A stretch of 64,000 nt of DNA from Megascapheus bottae (Eukaryota > Chordata > Mammalia > Rodentia > Geomyidae): NCBI GenBank assembly GCA_024803745.1, contig JANJXV010000004.1, forward strand, positions 40,058,358-40,122,357, in the 5' to 3' direction. The notes below the pieces were generated by a model. It saw only the letters and a list, made by a program, of their open reading frames with translations, did not search any database and had not been told where the DNA came from. Below, in pieces: positions 11,193 through 23,504 of the stretch. The number at the start of each line of letters is the position of its first letter. Within the stretch, counting starts at the first letter, position 1. A program made the translations under genes and the position numbers.

Positions 11193-12591
11193 CCCCTTCC
11201 CCCATGCCACACACACACTCGTGTGCCCCGCTACAAGTAACATCTTTACCCCGTGACACCGCGCGCCCTCTTAGGAAGGTGCTCGAGCCTTAACCCGAAA
11301 GATGGGGCTTAGTGGCGGGGGGGGGGGGGGAGAGGCGCGGTCGGGAGCGCGGGGTGCCGCGGAGATCCTCTCCGCAGGAGTCGGGGGCCCTTCTCCCCAC
11401 CCGATTCCACTCTCCCCGCGACCCGGGCCTCCCCGCTCAGGACCGGTAGGAGTCCTCTGCGCGTCTCCGCGTCCCCTCGGTCCACGCCCGGGGCCAACGC
11501 CTGGTTGCATCCGTCCCAGCGTCTGGGTTGAAACATGGACGTGAAGCTTTCCCGGGAGGCTCGGGTGAGACCCGCGGCCCGGAGAGCTCCTGCGCGCGGC
11601 GCGGGGGACGCACGGGTGTCCCTAGCCCAGCTTTCCCGCGCCGCGACACTTCGTAATTACCTGACATAATGTGCTATGGGGGTGTCCATTGTTCCACTGC
11701 TTGTCATTGCCCAGTGTTCTTTATGACAGTGGTGGAACTTAAAATTACACATTTCCTCCCCCCAGAGAATGAACTTGGAGTGTGTATAGGGGAGGGACGG
11801 GTAAGCTTTCCATTAAAAATCTCGGATCGGCCTGTCATACGAGGCTCAGGAGGTATCGCCTTGCCTCGTTTGCGTAGGAGGGTTGTTGGTTTCTTACTCG
11901 TCATAATTCGAGGTGTTTAGGAGCGCGGTCAGCGGGGCTGAGCAGCTCCACGTTGCCTGTTTCGCATTTTAGCATCGTTTGGTTTGCATGGACGCCCAAC
12001 TCCGAATCTTTGGGAGTATCCTCGGAGAGGCTGAGCACCTCCTCTGGCCTCTTTTTTTCCTTTCCCGGTGCCAGGGGAGCGAGAGGAAGCCGCTCCACCC
12101 CACCCCGGCTCCGCGTGGCTGAGTACATCCTAGGCAAGCCAGGAGGCCTGAGCAGAGCCCGCTCGAGCCAGCACCGAGTTGCTGAGAAACTTGAGTCCAG
12201 GAAAAGTTAAAATCCCTCTAAGCAAGCAAAGATGTACAAGAACTGAGAGAATAGGATGGAGACTTAGAAGGACCTTGCAGTACAGTGATTTCCCAGGAGC
12301 ATCTGGGGGCCTACACAGGAACACCAGATAGAGAGCCCCAAGTCCTCTGCCCGGACCCGCCTATGGGGGGCCAGGGGGAAGACCGGAGGTGAAGCCAAGT
12401 CCAAGCATGTTTGCATCACTACCGCCTCCTCTCTGGATCTCCTTGGTGGACAGAGGCCATTTTGGGAGATGAAGACTATCTCCCTTAACACAATTGCTGG
12501 GAGGGGAAGAGGAAGGATAAATACTAGGTGAGTTGGAGTATTTGTCCTCTTAGACTTAGGGAAATAGAAGACTTTTTAGATTTATGAATAT

Positions 12592-12762
12592 TTTTATTTA
12601 TTTATTGCCCGTCCTAAGGCTTGAAATCAGGGCCTGGGCACTGTCCTTGAGCCATAGCACCACTTCCAGCATTTTTTGTTCATGTGGTACCAAGAATTGA
12701 ACCCAGTACTTCGTGCATGCTAGGCAAGCACTCTACCACTAGGCCAAACTCCTGGCCCAGTA
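12592..12762 (-). mobile_element. IDL-Geo-like SINE
   Basis: First SINE to the right of the SOBP island, in reverse orientation. Confidence 0.8.
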
Positions 12763-13321
12763 TTTTTAAACTGTAGCTGAACCAAAACGAAAGGGGTTTT
12801 GTGGTGGCTGTTGGTACTGGGGGGGGGGGCTGTTTTTGTATTTTTCTTTTGGAAACATGGAAGTCCCTCTGTTTCTTTTGGGGCCAGAACTATTACAATT
12901 GATTCACTGTTGTTCAGCTGATATCACATAACAAGTTTTATACCCCAAGTTTTAGGATACCGTTTCACAAAAATAAAGTAAACAAAAAATGTGAACGATA
13001 GCCCAGAGTTATATTTTGAGGCAACTATGCTTCCTTTGAAGAAGCTGACTGGAGAAAATGATTCAGGTACTTAAGAATTTAATTTAAAAAGTATATTAAT
13101 CAGCCACCTGTTCCTTTGTAGACACATCTTCTCCAGAAAACTCTGGCAAAAGGGTTGTATTTGGATACAGAATGCTTATTTTTAGTGACAAGGAAACTAA
13201 GTATATATGACAGAAACTTGCAGAATGAACTTCAGAATTTAGGATTGTTGCAATGTCAATGGCTGAACTCTTTTCAGATGAACTACTGATGAAGAAAATT
13301 TTAGTAAGAGTTGCCACTTTA

Positions 13322-13527
13322 GGGCTGGGAGTTTGGCCTAGTGGTAGAGTGCTTGCCTAGCATGCACGAAGACCGGGGTTCAATTCCTCAGTACCACATA
13401 CATAGAAAAAAGCCAGAAGTGGTGGTGAGGCTCAAGTGGTAGAGCTCTAGCCTTGAGAAAGTCCAAGGACAGTGCTCAGGCACTGAGCTCAAGCCCAGGA
13501 CTGGCAAAACAAAACAAAAAAAAAAGA
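13322..13527 (+). mobile_element. IDL-Geo-like SINE
   Basis: Full length. Repeated GTTGCCACTTTA lies at 13309-13320 and again after the tail, a target-site duplication. Confidence 0.88.
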
Positions 13528-13758
13528 GTTGCCACTTTATGAATTTGAAATTTCAAGCCAAATTGTGTGTGTGCACGCACATGCACATGTGTACATTCTT
13601 CAAGGCTGTTATTGATTAGCATTTTAGCCTGATTCACCTAGAAAACATGAGAAAACAGAGGGGAAGTCTCTGGAGTTATCTGTTTTGACCAGATCCACCT
13701 CTAGATCTGCTTCTCTGTTATCTCCAAGAACTAGTTACTACACTCTAAAATACTTTCC

Positions 13759-14010
13759 TGCTGGGTGCTGGTGTCTCATGTCTGTAATCCTAGCTACCCA
13801 GGATGCTGATATCTGAGAATCAAAGCCAGCCTAGGCAGGAAAGTGGAAACAATGTTGTTTCCAATAAACTACTCAGACAAAGACTGAAGTGGTGCTGTGG
13901 CTCAAGAGGTGTACTACCCTTGAATAAAAGAAGCTCATGTGCAGTACCCAGGTGCAGAGTTCAAGCCCCAGGACCAGAAAAATGAATGAATAAACAAACA
14001 AATAAATAGA
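13759..14010 (+). mobile_element. B1-like dimeric SINE
   Basis: Both arms and an AAAT/AAAC-rich tail are present. Confidence 0.7.
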
Positions 14011-14253
14011 ATATTTTCCTGTGTATTGTTTGAAATTAGTGTTCATCTTGAACAAGATCTAGCCAAAAGGTGGGAATTAAAACGTTTGTAAAATGGAGGA
14101 ACAGAGGGTAAACAAATACAGTAGCAGTAATTCATTAGACACTGTGTTGAAAATAAACCATACAACTTGTGGGTGGGGGCAAAAAGGAAAAACAGGAAAA
14201 AGAAAGAGAAAAGTGACATTTCCCCAAAAGAAATGCACTCATGGGACCACGTA

Positions 14254-14371
14254 CAGAGAAAAAGCTAGAATTGGTGCTGTGGCTCAAGTGCTAGAGCACT
14301 AGTCTTGAGAAAGCTCAAGGACATTACGCAGGCCCTGCGTTCAAGCCCCAGGACTGGCAAAAAGTAAAAAG
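14254..14371 (+). mobile_element. SINE right arm, truncated
   Basis: Only the part from 'ccacgtacagagaaaaagc' onward is present, inside the type A LINE-like tail. Confidence 0.7.
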
Positions 14372-14407
14372 AAAAGAAATGAAAAAAGAAAAAGAGGTAC
14401 ACTCATG

Positions 14408-14609
14408 GGCCGGGGGTTTGACCTAGTGGTAGAGTGCTCACCTAGCAAGCACGAAGACCCAGATTCGATTCCTTGGTACCACATACATAGAAAATGCCAT
14501 AAGTGGTGCTGTAGCTCAAGTGGCAGAGTGCTAGTCTTGAGCCAAAAGTGTCAAAGGACAGTGCTCAGGCCCTGAGTACTGGCAAAAAATAAAAATAAAA
14601 GAAGTGCAT
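14408..14609 (+). mobile_element. IDL-Geo-like SINE
   Basis: Full-length head with the right arm shortened before the tail. It also lies inside the type A element. Confidence 0.8.
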
Positions 14610-14687
14610 TCATTACCTGACATATAATCCCTCTGTTTATCACCTGTATAATAACAATAAAAGAGTAAAATTGAAAAACGTAATGGC

Positions 14688-14925
14688 TGGGTGCCAGTGG
14701 CTCACACCTGAATCTTAGCTACTTAGAAGGCTGAGATCTGAGAATTGCAGTTCAAAGCCATTGGACATGAAAATCCCTGAGACTCGTATCTCCAATTAAC
14801 TACCAGAAAACCAGAAGTAGTGCTGTGGCTCAAGTGGTAGAGCACTAGACTTGAGCTGAAGAGCTCAGGGACAACACCCAAGCCCAAAGTTCAAGACCCA
14901 TGATGGACCAAAACAAAAAAAAGTA
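14688..14925 (+). mobile_element. B1-like dimeric SINE
   Basis: Both arms are present and the tail is short. Confidence 0.75.
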
Positions 14926-15065
14926 TTTTTATGCTGAGCACATAGGAATTATCTCACTTAAGATTAATAAAACCCTTTGAAGTAAGTTTCATTATCCCCA
15001 TTTCAAAGATAAAGAAGCTAAAGATTACACAATTTACTAAAACACAGGCCAGTAAGTATCAGATA
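14926..15065 (+). mobile_element. MIR fragment
   Basis: MIR core words are visible: cattatccccatttcaaaga, then aaagaagctaaag. Confidence 0.55.
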
Positions 15066-15692
15066 TATCTCCCATCCAATGGTATACAAATTCACAGCAT
15101 TTCCCCATCAGTGGCATATTAGGTTTTATTGGGTTGTGCTGAAATAACATGTCTTAGGAAAATCTCAGAGACTTAAAGCAACAAAAGGTTCCTATTTCTT
15201 GCTCAAACACAGTCAGCTAAGGATCTCCCTGACTCTCTGGAGCAGCCTCGCTCCTCCCATGTTTAGCTTGGTATTGCACTTCCACATTCATTAGCCCAAG
15301 GGATAACAAGCACAGGGAAACCTCACCAACAATCATACATTCCAACTTGGTGATCATATATGTCGTCTCTGCCTTTAATCTATTGGCTAGAATTAGTCAC
15401 AAGGACCTCATCAACTATTTGGGAAGCTGGAAAGTTTATCTTTCCAAGTTCTACAAGGACAGGAGAACTGGAGTTAAGAATTGAATGTTTGCACCACAAA
15501 GCTGTCTTCAGTTCCTTGACATAGGTCATTAAGACCCATCAGTGCATCAGACATCTCTGTACTATTTGGCTTGTAACTTTTTATATTCTACTCTTAGAAC
15601 AGGCTTTGAAACTCTATGCTCATGTCTAATCACAAAAAAAGAAAGAAAGAAAAGTGAGACATTATATTAAAAAAAAACAACCTGAAGCAAAA

Positions 15693-15768
15693 AGGACTCA
15701 AATGACAGAATACCTGCCTAGCCGGTGTATGGTGTTAAGTTTAATCCCCAGTACTGGGGGGGAGGATA
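15693..15768 (+). mobile_element. ID-like monomer
   Basis: A single tRNA-like unit (atacctgcctagccggtgta; taatccccagtactgg). Confidence 0.5.
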
Positions 15769-15853
15769 AAAAAAGGAAAGAGAGAAGGGGGAGGAAATAA
15801 AGAAGAGAGAGAGAAAGAAAGGAAGGAAGAAAGGGAGGGAGGGAAGGAAGGAA
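15769..15853. repeat. GA/GGAA-rich tract
   Basis: Purine-rich mixed GA, GAAA and GGAA repeats follow the ID monomer. Confidence 0.85.
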
Positions 15854-16502
15854 TAGATCAAATATGTGCCATTCTGAGATTCTCATGGCAGCCAAAGATG
15901 GTGATGTGACTTTTCTAGCTTGTTGGTGTGAGTTCCATTGTCATATGTGGTCTGGCCATTATCCACTTGTCTAATCAGTCTGTCAAGTCATGACTAGAAA
16001 ATAATTTAGGTCAGCCAACTAAGAAAAAACTAGATCAAAGACAGGTATAGGGCTGCTCCCTTTTGTGGTAAGACAATATTTTGATATACTAAACAGTATT
16101 TTGTTTTGTTTGTACCTACTAATTCCTTCCTAATCCATGCATTTTTTCCCTTCAAATTAGACTTTGGCATCCATTGCTTAAAGGTAGGATATTATAAAAG
16201 AAACACTCAGATAAATATGAGTTGTCCATGACTCTGGAGTTTTAACCAGACTGTAAAGTCCAAGATAGAAACAGTAGTTTAAGAGAAAAGTTTTTTCACT
16301 GATGTTGAGAACCTTAGGTTCCTACTAGAATGAAGATTGCAGATTGTGTAGTCTATGCCATACTTCATAGATTTTGAAAAGAAAATGATAAGTCAAATGA
16401 ATTACCCCAATCTAGAAAGAGATTAAAAAAAATTCTATGAGGTTGGGAGAAAGAAACGACAGATGAGCAAAGGAACTTAGACAAGGAACTTACAGCTTCA
16501 CT

Positions 16503-16597
16503 CTATTTTTGTTCCCTTGTAGTGCTGGGAATAAAACTCAGCTCCTTACCCATGCTAGGCAAGTACTTTATCTCTGGACTGTTTCAAGCCCTGAGAG
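16503..16597 (-). mobile_element. ID-like monomer
   Basis: A reverse tRNA-like unit (gtgctgggaataaaactcag; catgctaggcaagtac). Confidence 0.55.
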
Positions 16598-17049
16598 CTT
16601 CACTATAGATTGCTAATCAGGACCTGGGCCTGGGGTTAGGAGGAATATTTGCTGAGTTTGGGGGAATGTAAAAGCAAAGGGCAGAGAGCAAGGGTGACTT
16701 ATATCTCCCTTTCAAGATGACACCCAGAGCAGCAGCAAGCCTTGTAGAATGCACCAGCCTCAGGTAGGGAGGGACAGGAGACAGGTAGAGATGTGAAGGA
16801 ACCTGGGAAGAAGGTCCTGGGTTGTTCCCACCCACATAAGGTGTGTTTCACATGTGACCATGGGTAATAGATGTGAATCTGAGAGTCATGAAATTAGAGT
16901 AACTCTTCACCCAGAACATTCAACCAAGACCCTGGGGAGAATATCAGCTAGAGAGATGACGTGGCTAAGAAGTAAATGCCACCTGTTTTCCTAACCTTGC
17001 ACAGAGACCCAATCTGATAGAAAAAGTAAAAGAAAGGCAGAAGATTGGG

Positions 17050-17175
17050 ACAGATTCCTTAGTACCACATACACAGAAAAAGCCAGAAGTGGTGCTGTGG
17101 CTCAAGGGTAGAGTGCCAGCTAGTCCTGAGAAAGCTCAAGGACAATGCCCAGTCTCTAGTCCAGGACTAGCAGAA
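17050..17175 (+). mobile_element. IDL-Geo-like SINE, 5'-truncated
   Basis: It begins at 'gattccttagtaccac' and ends in a GGA-rich tract. Confidence 0.65.
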
Positions 17176-17329
17176 GAAGGAGGAGGAGGAGGAGGAGGAA
17201 TGGACAGAAGAGAAGTTTGAATCAACTGATAGTCTGTGAAGATTTCATTTCTACCTCCACATAGAGCAATATTGCAAAATACATTAAGTTATGAAAATCT
17301 AAAGACATTTACATTTAGCAAATTCCTGG

Positions 17330-17895
17330 GGGTTTTTTTTGTTTGTTTTGTTTTGTTGGTAGTGGGACTTGCACTCTGGGCCTGGACACTGTTCCAGACC
17401 TCTTCAGCTCAAGACTACCACCATACCCCTTGAGCCACAGCAACACTAGGTTTTCTGGCCATTAATTGGAGATAAGAATCTCAGGGACTTTAATGAGTGA
17501 TTGTTGTCCTTAATGTACTATGTTATCTCATCTCTTTTGCTGTCCCTTGGTTATCTCATATTGTTACAGTATTTTACCTTGTTATCTGATATATTGTACA
17601 TATGCGTATTTGGTTATTTGAAATAGCATAGGGAAGGGGGAAAACAAGATGAGGGGCGGGGGTGGGGGGAGGGAAATGGGGACCAAGACATGAGAAAGGG
17701 TAACAATGTATGTGACTTAATGCACCTCCTGAATACAAGGTAACCCTTCTATTAATCACAATCACAGTAAAAAAATATATGGGAAAAAAAGAATCTCAGG
17801 GACTTTAGTGCCCAGCTGGCTTTGAACTGTGATGGTCAGATCTCAGCCTCCTCTGTAGCTAGGATTAAGGCATGAGCCACCACAACTTCTTGCCT
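17330..17895 (-). mobile_element. B1-like dimeric SINE split by a LINE-like insert
   Basis: The right arm lies at 17330-17491 and the left arm resumes at 17791. The insert is the type B tail listed above. Confidence 0.75.
17492..17790 (+). mobile_element. Lineage LINE-like 3' end, type B, inside a SINE
   Basis: An A-tailed insert is flanked by the duplication AGAATCTCAGGGACTTTA (about 17474-17491 and 17790-17807) within an older SINE. Its last 150 bases match 35346-35499. It is probably a 5'-truncated L1 tail of this lineage. Confidence 0.7.
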
Positions 17896-17904
17896 AAGAT
17901 TTTT

Positions 17905-18118
17905 TTTCTTTCTTTTTTTTTTTTTTTTTTTTTTTGCCAGTCCTGAGCCTGAGCTCAGGGCCTGAGCACTGTCCTTGGGCTTTCCTCAAGGCTAGTGTTC
18001 TACCCTGAGCCACGGCACCACTTCTGGCTTTTTCTATTTATGTGGTACCGAGGAACTGAACCCGGGTCTTCGTGCATTCTAGGCAGGCACTCTTACCACT
18101 AGGCCAAACTCCTGGCCC
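17905..18118 (-). mobile_element. IDL-Geo-like SINE
   Basis: Full length with a long poly-T start. It is flanked by the duplicated TTGCCTAAGATTTTT. Confidence 0.88.
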
Positions 18119-18165
18119 CTTGCCTAAGATTTTTACACTGATATTTACCCTGTGACTCAAAGTTT

Positions 18166-18258
18166 TTGGTTGGGGATATAGCTTCATAGTTAGAATGCTT
18201 GCCTAGTGTGTGTAAGGTTGTCAGTTCAAACCTCAGCATTGCAAAATAAAATTCTGGT
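18166..18258 (+). mobile_element. ID-like monomer
   Basis: A single unit (gttggggatatagcttcata) with an A-rich end. Confidence 0.6.
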
Positions 18259-18469
18259 GACTATAAACGTTAACTTAATATCTGAATTATCTTGAACTAC
18301 CATTGCCTGCAATTATTGTATCCACTAATGAAATTGAAACTCTTTTTTGCTTTGTAGAGCTATAAATGTAGACTTCCAGTAATATTATTTTCTTCATATA
18401 TACAATCAGATGCTATTGAAATGATAAAATCTCTCACAATCCTATGCTGAGCTACAGTATTGATTCGTG

Positions 18470-18570
18470 AGTATTGAGTTTCTTCCAGAAGCCAAATGTT
18501 TTGCACACATTATATCAATCATTTGTCACAACCACCCATAAGAGAATTAATGTCCCCATTTTCCACCTTA
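18470..18570 (+). mobile_element. MIR fragment (short)
   Basis: The run gcacacattatatcaatcat followed by taatgtccccattttcc fits MIR. Confidence 0.4.
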
Positions 18571-19394
18571 GACAAAGTCCTGTGCAGCGGATCCACTAGG
18601 AAGGAGAAGATCAAGCAGAAAAGCCCTGGATTTACCAACACTGATGCAAGTAAATGTCTTGCACTATAGCATTGCTCATCTCTTTTCAGCCCTTTAACAT
18701 ACAGAATGGTAAATAATTGCAATTTTCTCCTTATTATAATTTATACATGGCTGTCATAGAAATCAAAGCAGCCATAATAAAATATTCAACCTTTCAAAAA
18801 TAAGATATCACAATTTAATATTCTCCAACCAAATATGGTATTCAGTAAATGGGTAAAGAGGATTGATATCTATGTTTTGACCCACCTCCTTTGAGAAATG
18901 TTACATGTAGTAAAAAGCCATTTTTCTGTCACAGAAAATTTGTCTCCAATGTACTGTTGGGCCATAAGTTGTCTCTTTATTACATCCCAGAGGGAGGAAG
19001 TTGAGTGGAAAAGATCCTGCAATTCTACTATAAGAAGACATTATACATTTCAGCGGAAGAAAAATCCATCAAAAGTAAAGTAGATAGATTAAAGATATGA
19101 TAATAAGTTGTTAGATGCAGGCTGTACATTTTATGTTTTTAAAATTACATTAAAGCTATTATGTCTATATATCAGATTTGGAAAGACTCTTCCTACAACA
19201 GGTTTTGTCTTTTTATCCAAAGCTGATCTCCTTTCCATGACTTAGAGGTAAGGGAGAACAGAAAGACAGCCAGAGGAAAGGAAATCTAGGTACAATGGCC
19301 TGGAGGATGTGCCCTGAATAAAAATGTCCAACTGAACAGTATAGGAAAGCACTGAGGTCTTAAACTGCAAGACAGCACAAACAAAAACAAAACC

Positions 19395-19480
19395 CAACCT
19401 GGATAGCTTTGAGCTAAAGAGCTCAGGGACAGACCCAGTCCCAGAGTCCAAGCCCCACGACCCACAAAAAACAAACAACA
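19395..19480 (+). mobile_element. SINE right-arm fragment
   Basis: Only gagctaaagagctcagggac through the A-rich tail is present. Confidence 0.6.
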
Positions 19481-19529
19481 AAAAAATCAACCTGCAGAAG
19501 GCAACACTGAACACAGAATATGCACTGGG

Positions 19530-19775
19530 AAGCGAGGTGAGGCGGCTTGCACCTGTAATCCTAGCTATTTAGGAGGCTGAGATCTGAGGATGGAGGTTCA
19601 AAGCCAAGTTGAGCACTAAAACGTCTGAGACTCTTATCTCCAATGAATCACCAGAAAACCAGAAGTGGCGCTGTGGCTCAAGAGGTAGAGTAACCTTGAG
19701 CTGAAGAACTCAGGGACAACACCCAGGCCCATAGTTCAAGTCCCACAACTGACACCCCCCCCCAAAAAAAAAGAA
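19530..19775 (+). mobile_element. B1-like dimeric SINE
   Basis: Both arms are present, followed by a C-run and an A-run tail. Confidence 0.8.
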
Positions 19776-19839
19776 TGTGCACTGGAGTGTTCTATTCATT
19801 CAGTGAGCCATAGAGTTTCAGGATATGAATACAGGATCA

Positions 19840-20075
19840 ATTATGTAGCATTTCAGTAATAATAATCTACTATTTATCAAGTACTTCTTTCTGTGCCAGG
19901 ACTGAGCTTAAGTACTTGGTAGAGATTACTTTATTCAATCTGCACAATGACTCTGCAACACAGTTTTTGCTTTTGGTCCTAGTTTACAGATGAAAAAAAT
20001 GAAAAAAATTGCAAGAGGATACACACCTACTAAGTGGCCAAGAACCTGACTCCAGAGTCTAGAAATCTCTCTGCT
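19840..20075 (+). mobile_element. MIR, nearly full length
   Basis: It shows gtgccaggactgagcttaag, then tagtttacagatgaaaaa, then ctgactccagagtctagaa, in MIR order. Confidence 0.8.
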
Positions 20076-20164
20076 CCCTTATAGTACTGATGGTACTTGT
20101 CAGGAATTTTGCTTGTGGGCAACACTAATAAATGGTGTCAAGTAAATAAAGCTGGAACTAAGCA

Positions 20165-20755
20165 TCTATTCAAGGAACTGAAACTATTATGTGAGACATC
20201 AGTACTCATGTTTCTTGCAGCACTATTCATAATATCCAAGATAAGATAAGAACTCAATCTGGGTGGTGAAAAATAAAGTGTAATACATATACAACAAAAT
20301 AGCATTCAGTCACCAAAAGTGAAGTGCTGACATTTATATCACCACGGATTGGCACAAAGAACATAATGATAAATGGAATAAGTCAGATACACAAAGACCA
20401 ATACTGTGTGTGCTTATTCATATGTGGGATCTAAAATGTTGATCTCAAATATAGGGTAGAATAGCGGTTACTAGAGCCAAGGGTGGGGGTGGCTATGCAA
20501 ATACAAGTGCAAGAATAACTTCTCCTGTTTGATATATAACACAGTAAGATAACCATATTTGATAATAATTCATCAAGTAGTCCAAGATAGCTAATAGAGA
20601 GGACACAATGAAATGATAAATGTCTGAAGTGATAGATATGCCAATTCTGATCAGGTTATTACCTTCTGTGTGCATGCACTGAAATGTCACACTGAAGCTA
20701 CTAAATATGGATAGTTACTTTATGCCAATTACATAAGTAAATGTACTTATTTTAA
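20165..20755 (+). mobile_element. L1M-like 3' end
   Basis: The order of phrases (agcactattcataat, ggaataagtcagatac, tgtgtgcttattcatatgtggg) follows the sense strand of mammalian L1 3' ends. Confidence 0.7.
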
Positions 20756-20756
20756 T

Positions 20757-20963
20757 TTGTTTTATTTTTTGCCAGTCCTGGGGACTGAACTCAGAGCCTG
20801 AGCACTGTCCTTGGGCTTTCCTCAAGGCCAGTGCTCTACCACTTGAGCCACAGCACCACTTCCAGCTTTTTTTTTTTCTATATATATGGTACTGAGGAAT
20901 CGAACCTCAATTGTCATGCATATTTGGTGAGCACTCTACCACTAGGCCAAACTTCCAGCCCCA
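20757..20963 (-). mobile_element. IDL-Geo-like SINE
   Basis: Both arms are present; it closes the L1 tail at 20165-20755. Confidence 0.8.
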
Positions 20964-20984
20964 AATGTAGGGAGTTTTCATAGA

Positions 20985-22490
20985 TCCAGATGATTAGAAG
21001 AGCAAACTTAGGAAATAGACAGGTGCTGAGGGGCTCAGGAAGACTGTATTCAAGGTGTTGCCACTGGCTTCTAAAGCCCCTCACTTCCTAGGAACCACCA
21101 CTATCTATACTATGCTGTCCAATAAGCTATCCCAGAGGCTCTTCCCTCATTTTAGAGACACAGCCTGGGTGAGAGGGTCTACTGCCAGATGTCTGGGTCC
21201 TTGATCTATAGGCAAGAATATGAAGGGGAGTGAGATTTGAACTCTTTGGTTTCCACAGAGAAATGTGAAGTCCTAAATCCCAACTAGACTCGATCTCTCC
21301 AACTAAGACCAGATCTCTCCAACTGAGGACCCCAGAGAGTATTAAGCACCTTCCCAGATTATCCACTGTAGTCACTTTATAGCAAGTCATTTCACTAGAA
21401 AAGTAAATGGAGGTCTGTGAATAAATTTGAAAAGTCAGGCAAAGGCTGAATTATGCAAACATTAAATATTACAAATAAAACCTTACTGACCTAGAAATTC
21501 TTCCTAATAGACATATTTGCAATCTCTAAGTGCAAACTTCAAAAGGCAAATTTGGAAACCCATATGCTAATCATTGATTAATTAGGATGTTTAGGGAATG
21601 AAATGTTCTTGTTAACTTATATTGCTAACTGATTGTGATTAAGCCTTTTAAAAAAGATCCACAAACCTTTATATTTCAGAGGCTTCCAGTGAAATTCTTA
21701 ATAATGTATTTGGATTGTGAAGGTTTGGAATGAGCGAAATTATTAATACCATCACGTGAGGTTATAAAGTACAGGGCCTATGGACTGGGCTGAGTGTATA
21801 CAGATCTCAGATGTGTGTTGTGCACATTTCATTAATCAAACTTCTGTTGTAAGTTTGCTCAGTTTCTGTCCATTTTAACAAGCATATTATTTGGATCCCA
21901 CTAAATACAAGCACAGGACCAGGCACTCTGAATGTGAACATAAGTGATAACAGTATTTTAAAAGTGAATGAGAATTTAAAAAAAAAATCATGTCTGGTAC
22001 TGAAAGAGGGCTAGGGGTGGTGACCAATTGAGTTGGGTCTTGAAGAATGATGAGCAAGAGAGTGACTGGTGAGGAAGAGAAAAGAGGGAATATTTTAGGC
22101 AACAGGAACAAAATGAAGAAAAGTGTCAAGGTATAAAAGCACACACAGAGAAGAGTGAATAATTCAGTGTACCTATGATGAACACATTAAAGGGAATATT
22201 AGATCAATACAAGGAAATGAGCCTGACTATAATGGCCTCAACTCCCATCTCAAAGAATGCAAATGCACTATTTCTAGAAGGCCATGGAACCAAATCAGTT
22301 AAAGTACAGGAGTGAGGGATGGATGTATAAAATTTTGTTTTGATCCCAGCAGGACACACACACAAAAAAAGGCACATACAATAAAACAAGATAAATAAGA
22401 TCTCATCTCAGAAATTTGAGATAAGAAGATTGGCCTGGCTACAGAGAATGGGCAGAACAGATGAGAAGTAGGAAATTACAGCAAGGGTTT
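20985..22490. other. Unique intergenic stretch
   Basis: No repeat was recognised. Positions 21420-21800 are rich in TAAT-type words (attgattaattagg; cgaaattattaatacc) and contain the E-box CACGTG. Confidence 0.45.
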
Positions 22491-22494
22491 GCCA

Positions 22495-22745
22495 CTGGCT
22501 GTTGGTGAACCTTGCCTGTAGTAGCTATAATCCTAGCTACTTGGAAGCTGAGATCTGAGGATTGCAGTTTGAAGCCAGTCTGGGCAGGAAAGTCTAGGAG
22601 ACTCTTATCTTTAATTGACTACCAGAAAAGCTGACAGTGGAGCTCTGGCTCTAGTGGTAGAGAGCTAGCTTTGAGCACAAAAAAGATCTCAGAGACAGAA
22701 CCCAGGCCCAGAGTTTAAGTCCCAGAACCAGAACAAAAAGAAAGG
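22495..22745 (+). mobile_element. B1-like dimeric SINE
   Basis: Both arms are present with moderate divergence. Confidence 0.7.
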
Positions 22746-23504
22746 GTTTGCAACAGTCCACAAGATAATAAATAAATGTTTAGACTAGCACAGAGGTCGC
22801 TGAAAAAAAATTGTTTTTGCCCAGGAATTACCTTATTGATGAGATCTATGAGAATTATTTGAGCATAGGAATTAAATAAATTAATATATTGAATAATGGA
22901 GCCCATTGCATAATAACCATCTTATTTTACAAAAGCAACAACAATAATTACATTTCTATTAGCTCACAGAATATAGGTTTCCAATTTTGATTGATCACCT
23001 TCCCACCCTAGACCTATTGAATTAGATTGTCTGGAAATGAAGATAAGTAATCCATATTTTTAAAGTTCCCCAGGGCTCCTGATAATCATCCTGTTTGAGA
23101 AAGCACTGCCACTGAGGATGTAAAAAAGAAAAGAAAACAAAACAAAACAAAAAAGCAGCCTAACAGATTGTTGTTAGGTATGAAAACTGAACAATGGAAC
23201 TTCCTGAAATTGTATTAGGAAGAAGGCAGGGGTATGAGAGAGTGACAGAGGTGGTATATTGGTTAGAATAAAATGTGTGCATGCACAGAAAAGTTAGAGT
23301 GAAATCCCCCTTTATAGCTAATGGATGCTAAGACAGAAAAGGAAAATGACACCCAATAACACAAGAACAATAATATGTCCTTTGTGCTATATCTCTGAGG
23401 TGTATCCTGACTATCACCATTTCTCTCCAACTCTACTTTGCAAAGTAGAACGCATTTCTCTAGCCCTAAAAACATTAATTAATTGATGAAACTAAAAAAT
23501 AGCC

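Larger units (their letters stand above)
8650..11650. promoter_or_regulatory. SOBP: SOBP CpG island and promoter region
   Basis: Base composition switches from AT-rich to strongly GC-rich with dense CpG across this stretch, which is centred on SOBP exon 1. It contains G-runs at 9138-9202 and 10400-10480, GGC/GCC triplets at 10086-10220, a GGT/GCC triplet tract at 9855-9960, and a long CT microsatellite at 11104-11192. No TATA box is evident. Transcription probably starts on the minus strand somewhere upstream of about 10256, but the exact start cannot be read from sequence. The island extends well upstream of the leader, as is common for developmental genes. Confidence 0.85.
14085..14684 (+). 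mobile_element. Lineage LINE-like 3' end, type A, split by SINEs
   Basis: Segments 14085-14250 and 14610-14684 align with 30520-30745 (shared words cattagacactgtgttgaaa and ccctctgt..atcacct). SINE sequence occupies the gap. Confidence 0.6.

Noticed and set aside
8800..11300. Many other overlapping frames in the CpG island
   Set aside because: Low-complexity Arg/Pro/Gly composition without recognisable domains or splice logic. Only the SOBP exon has a protein match.
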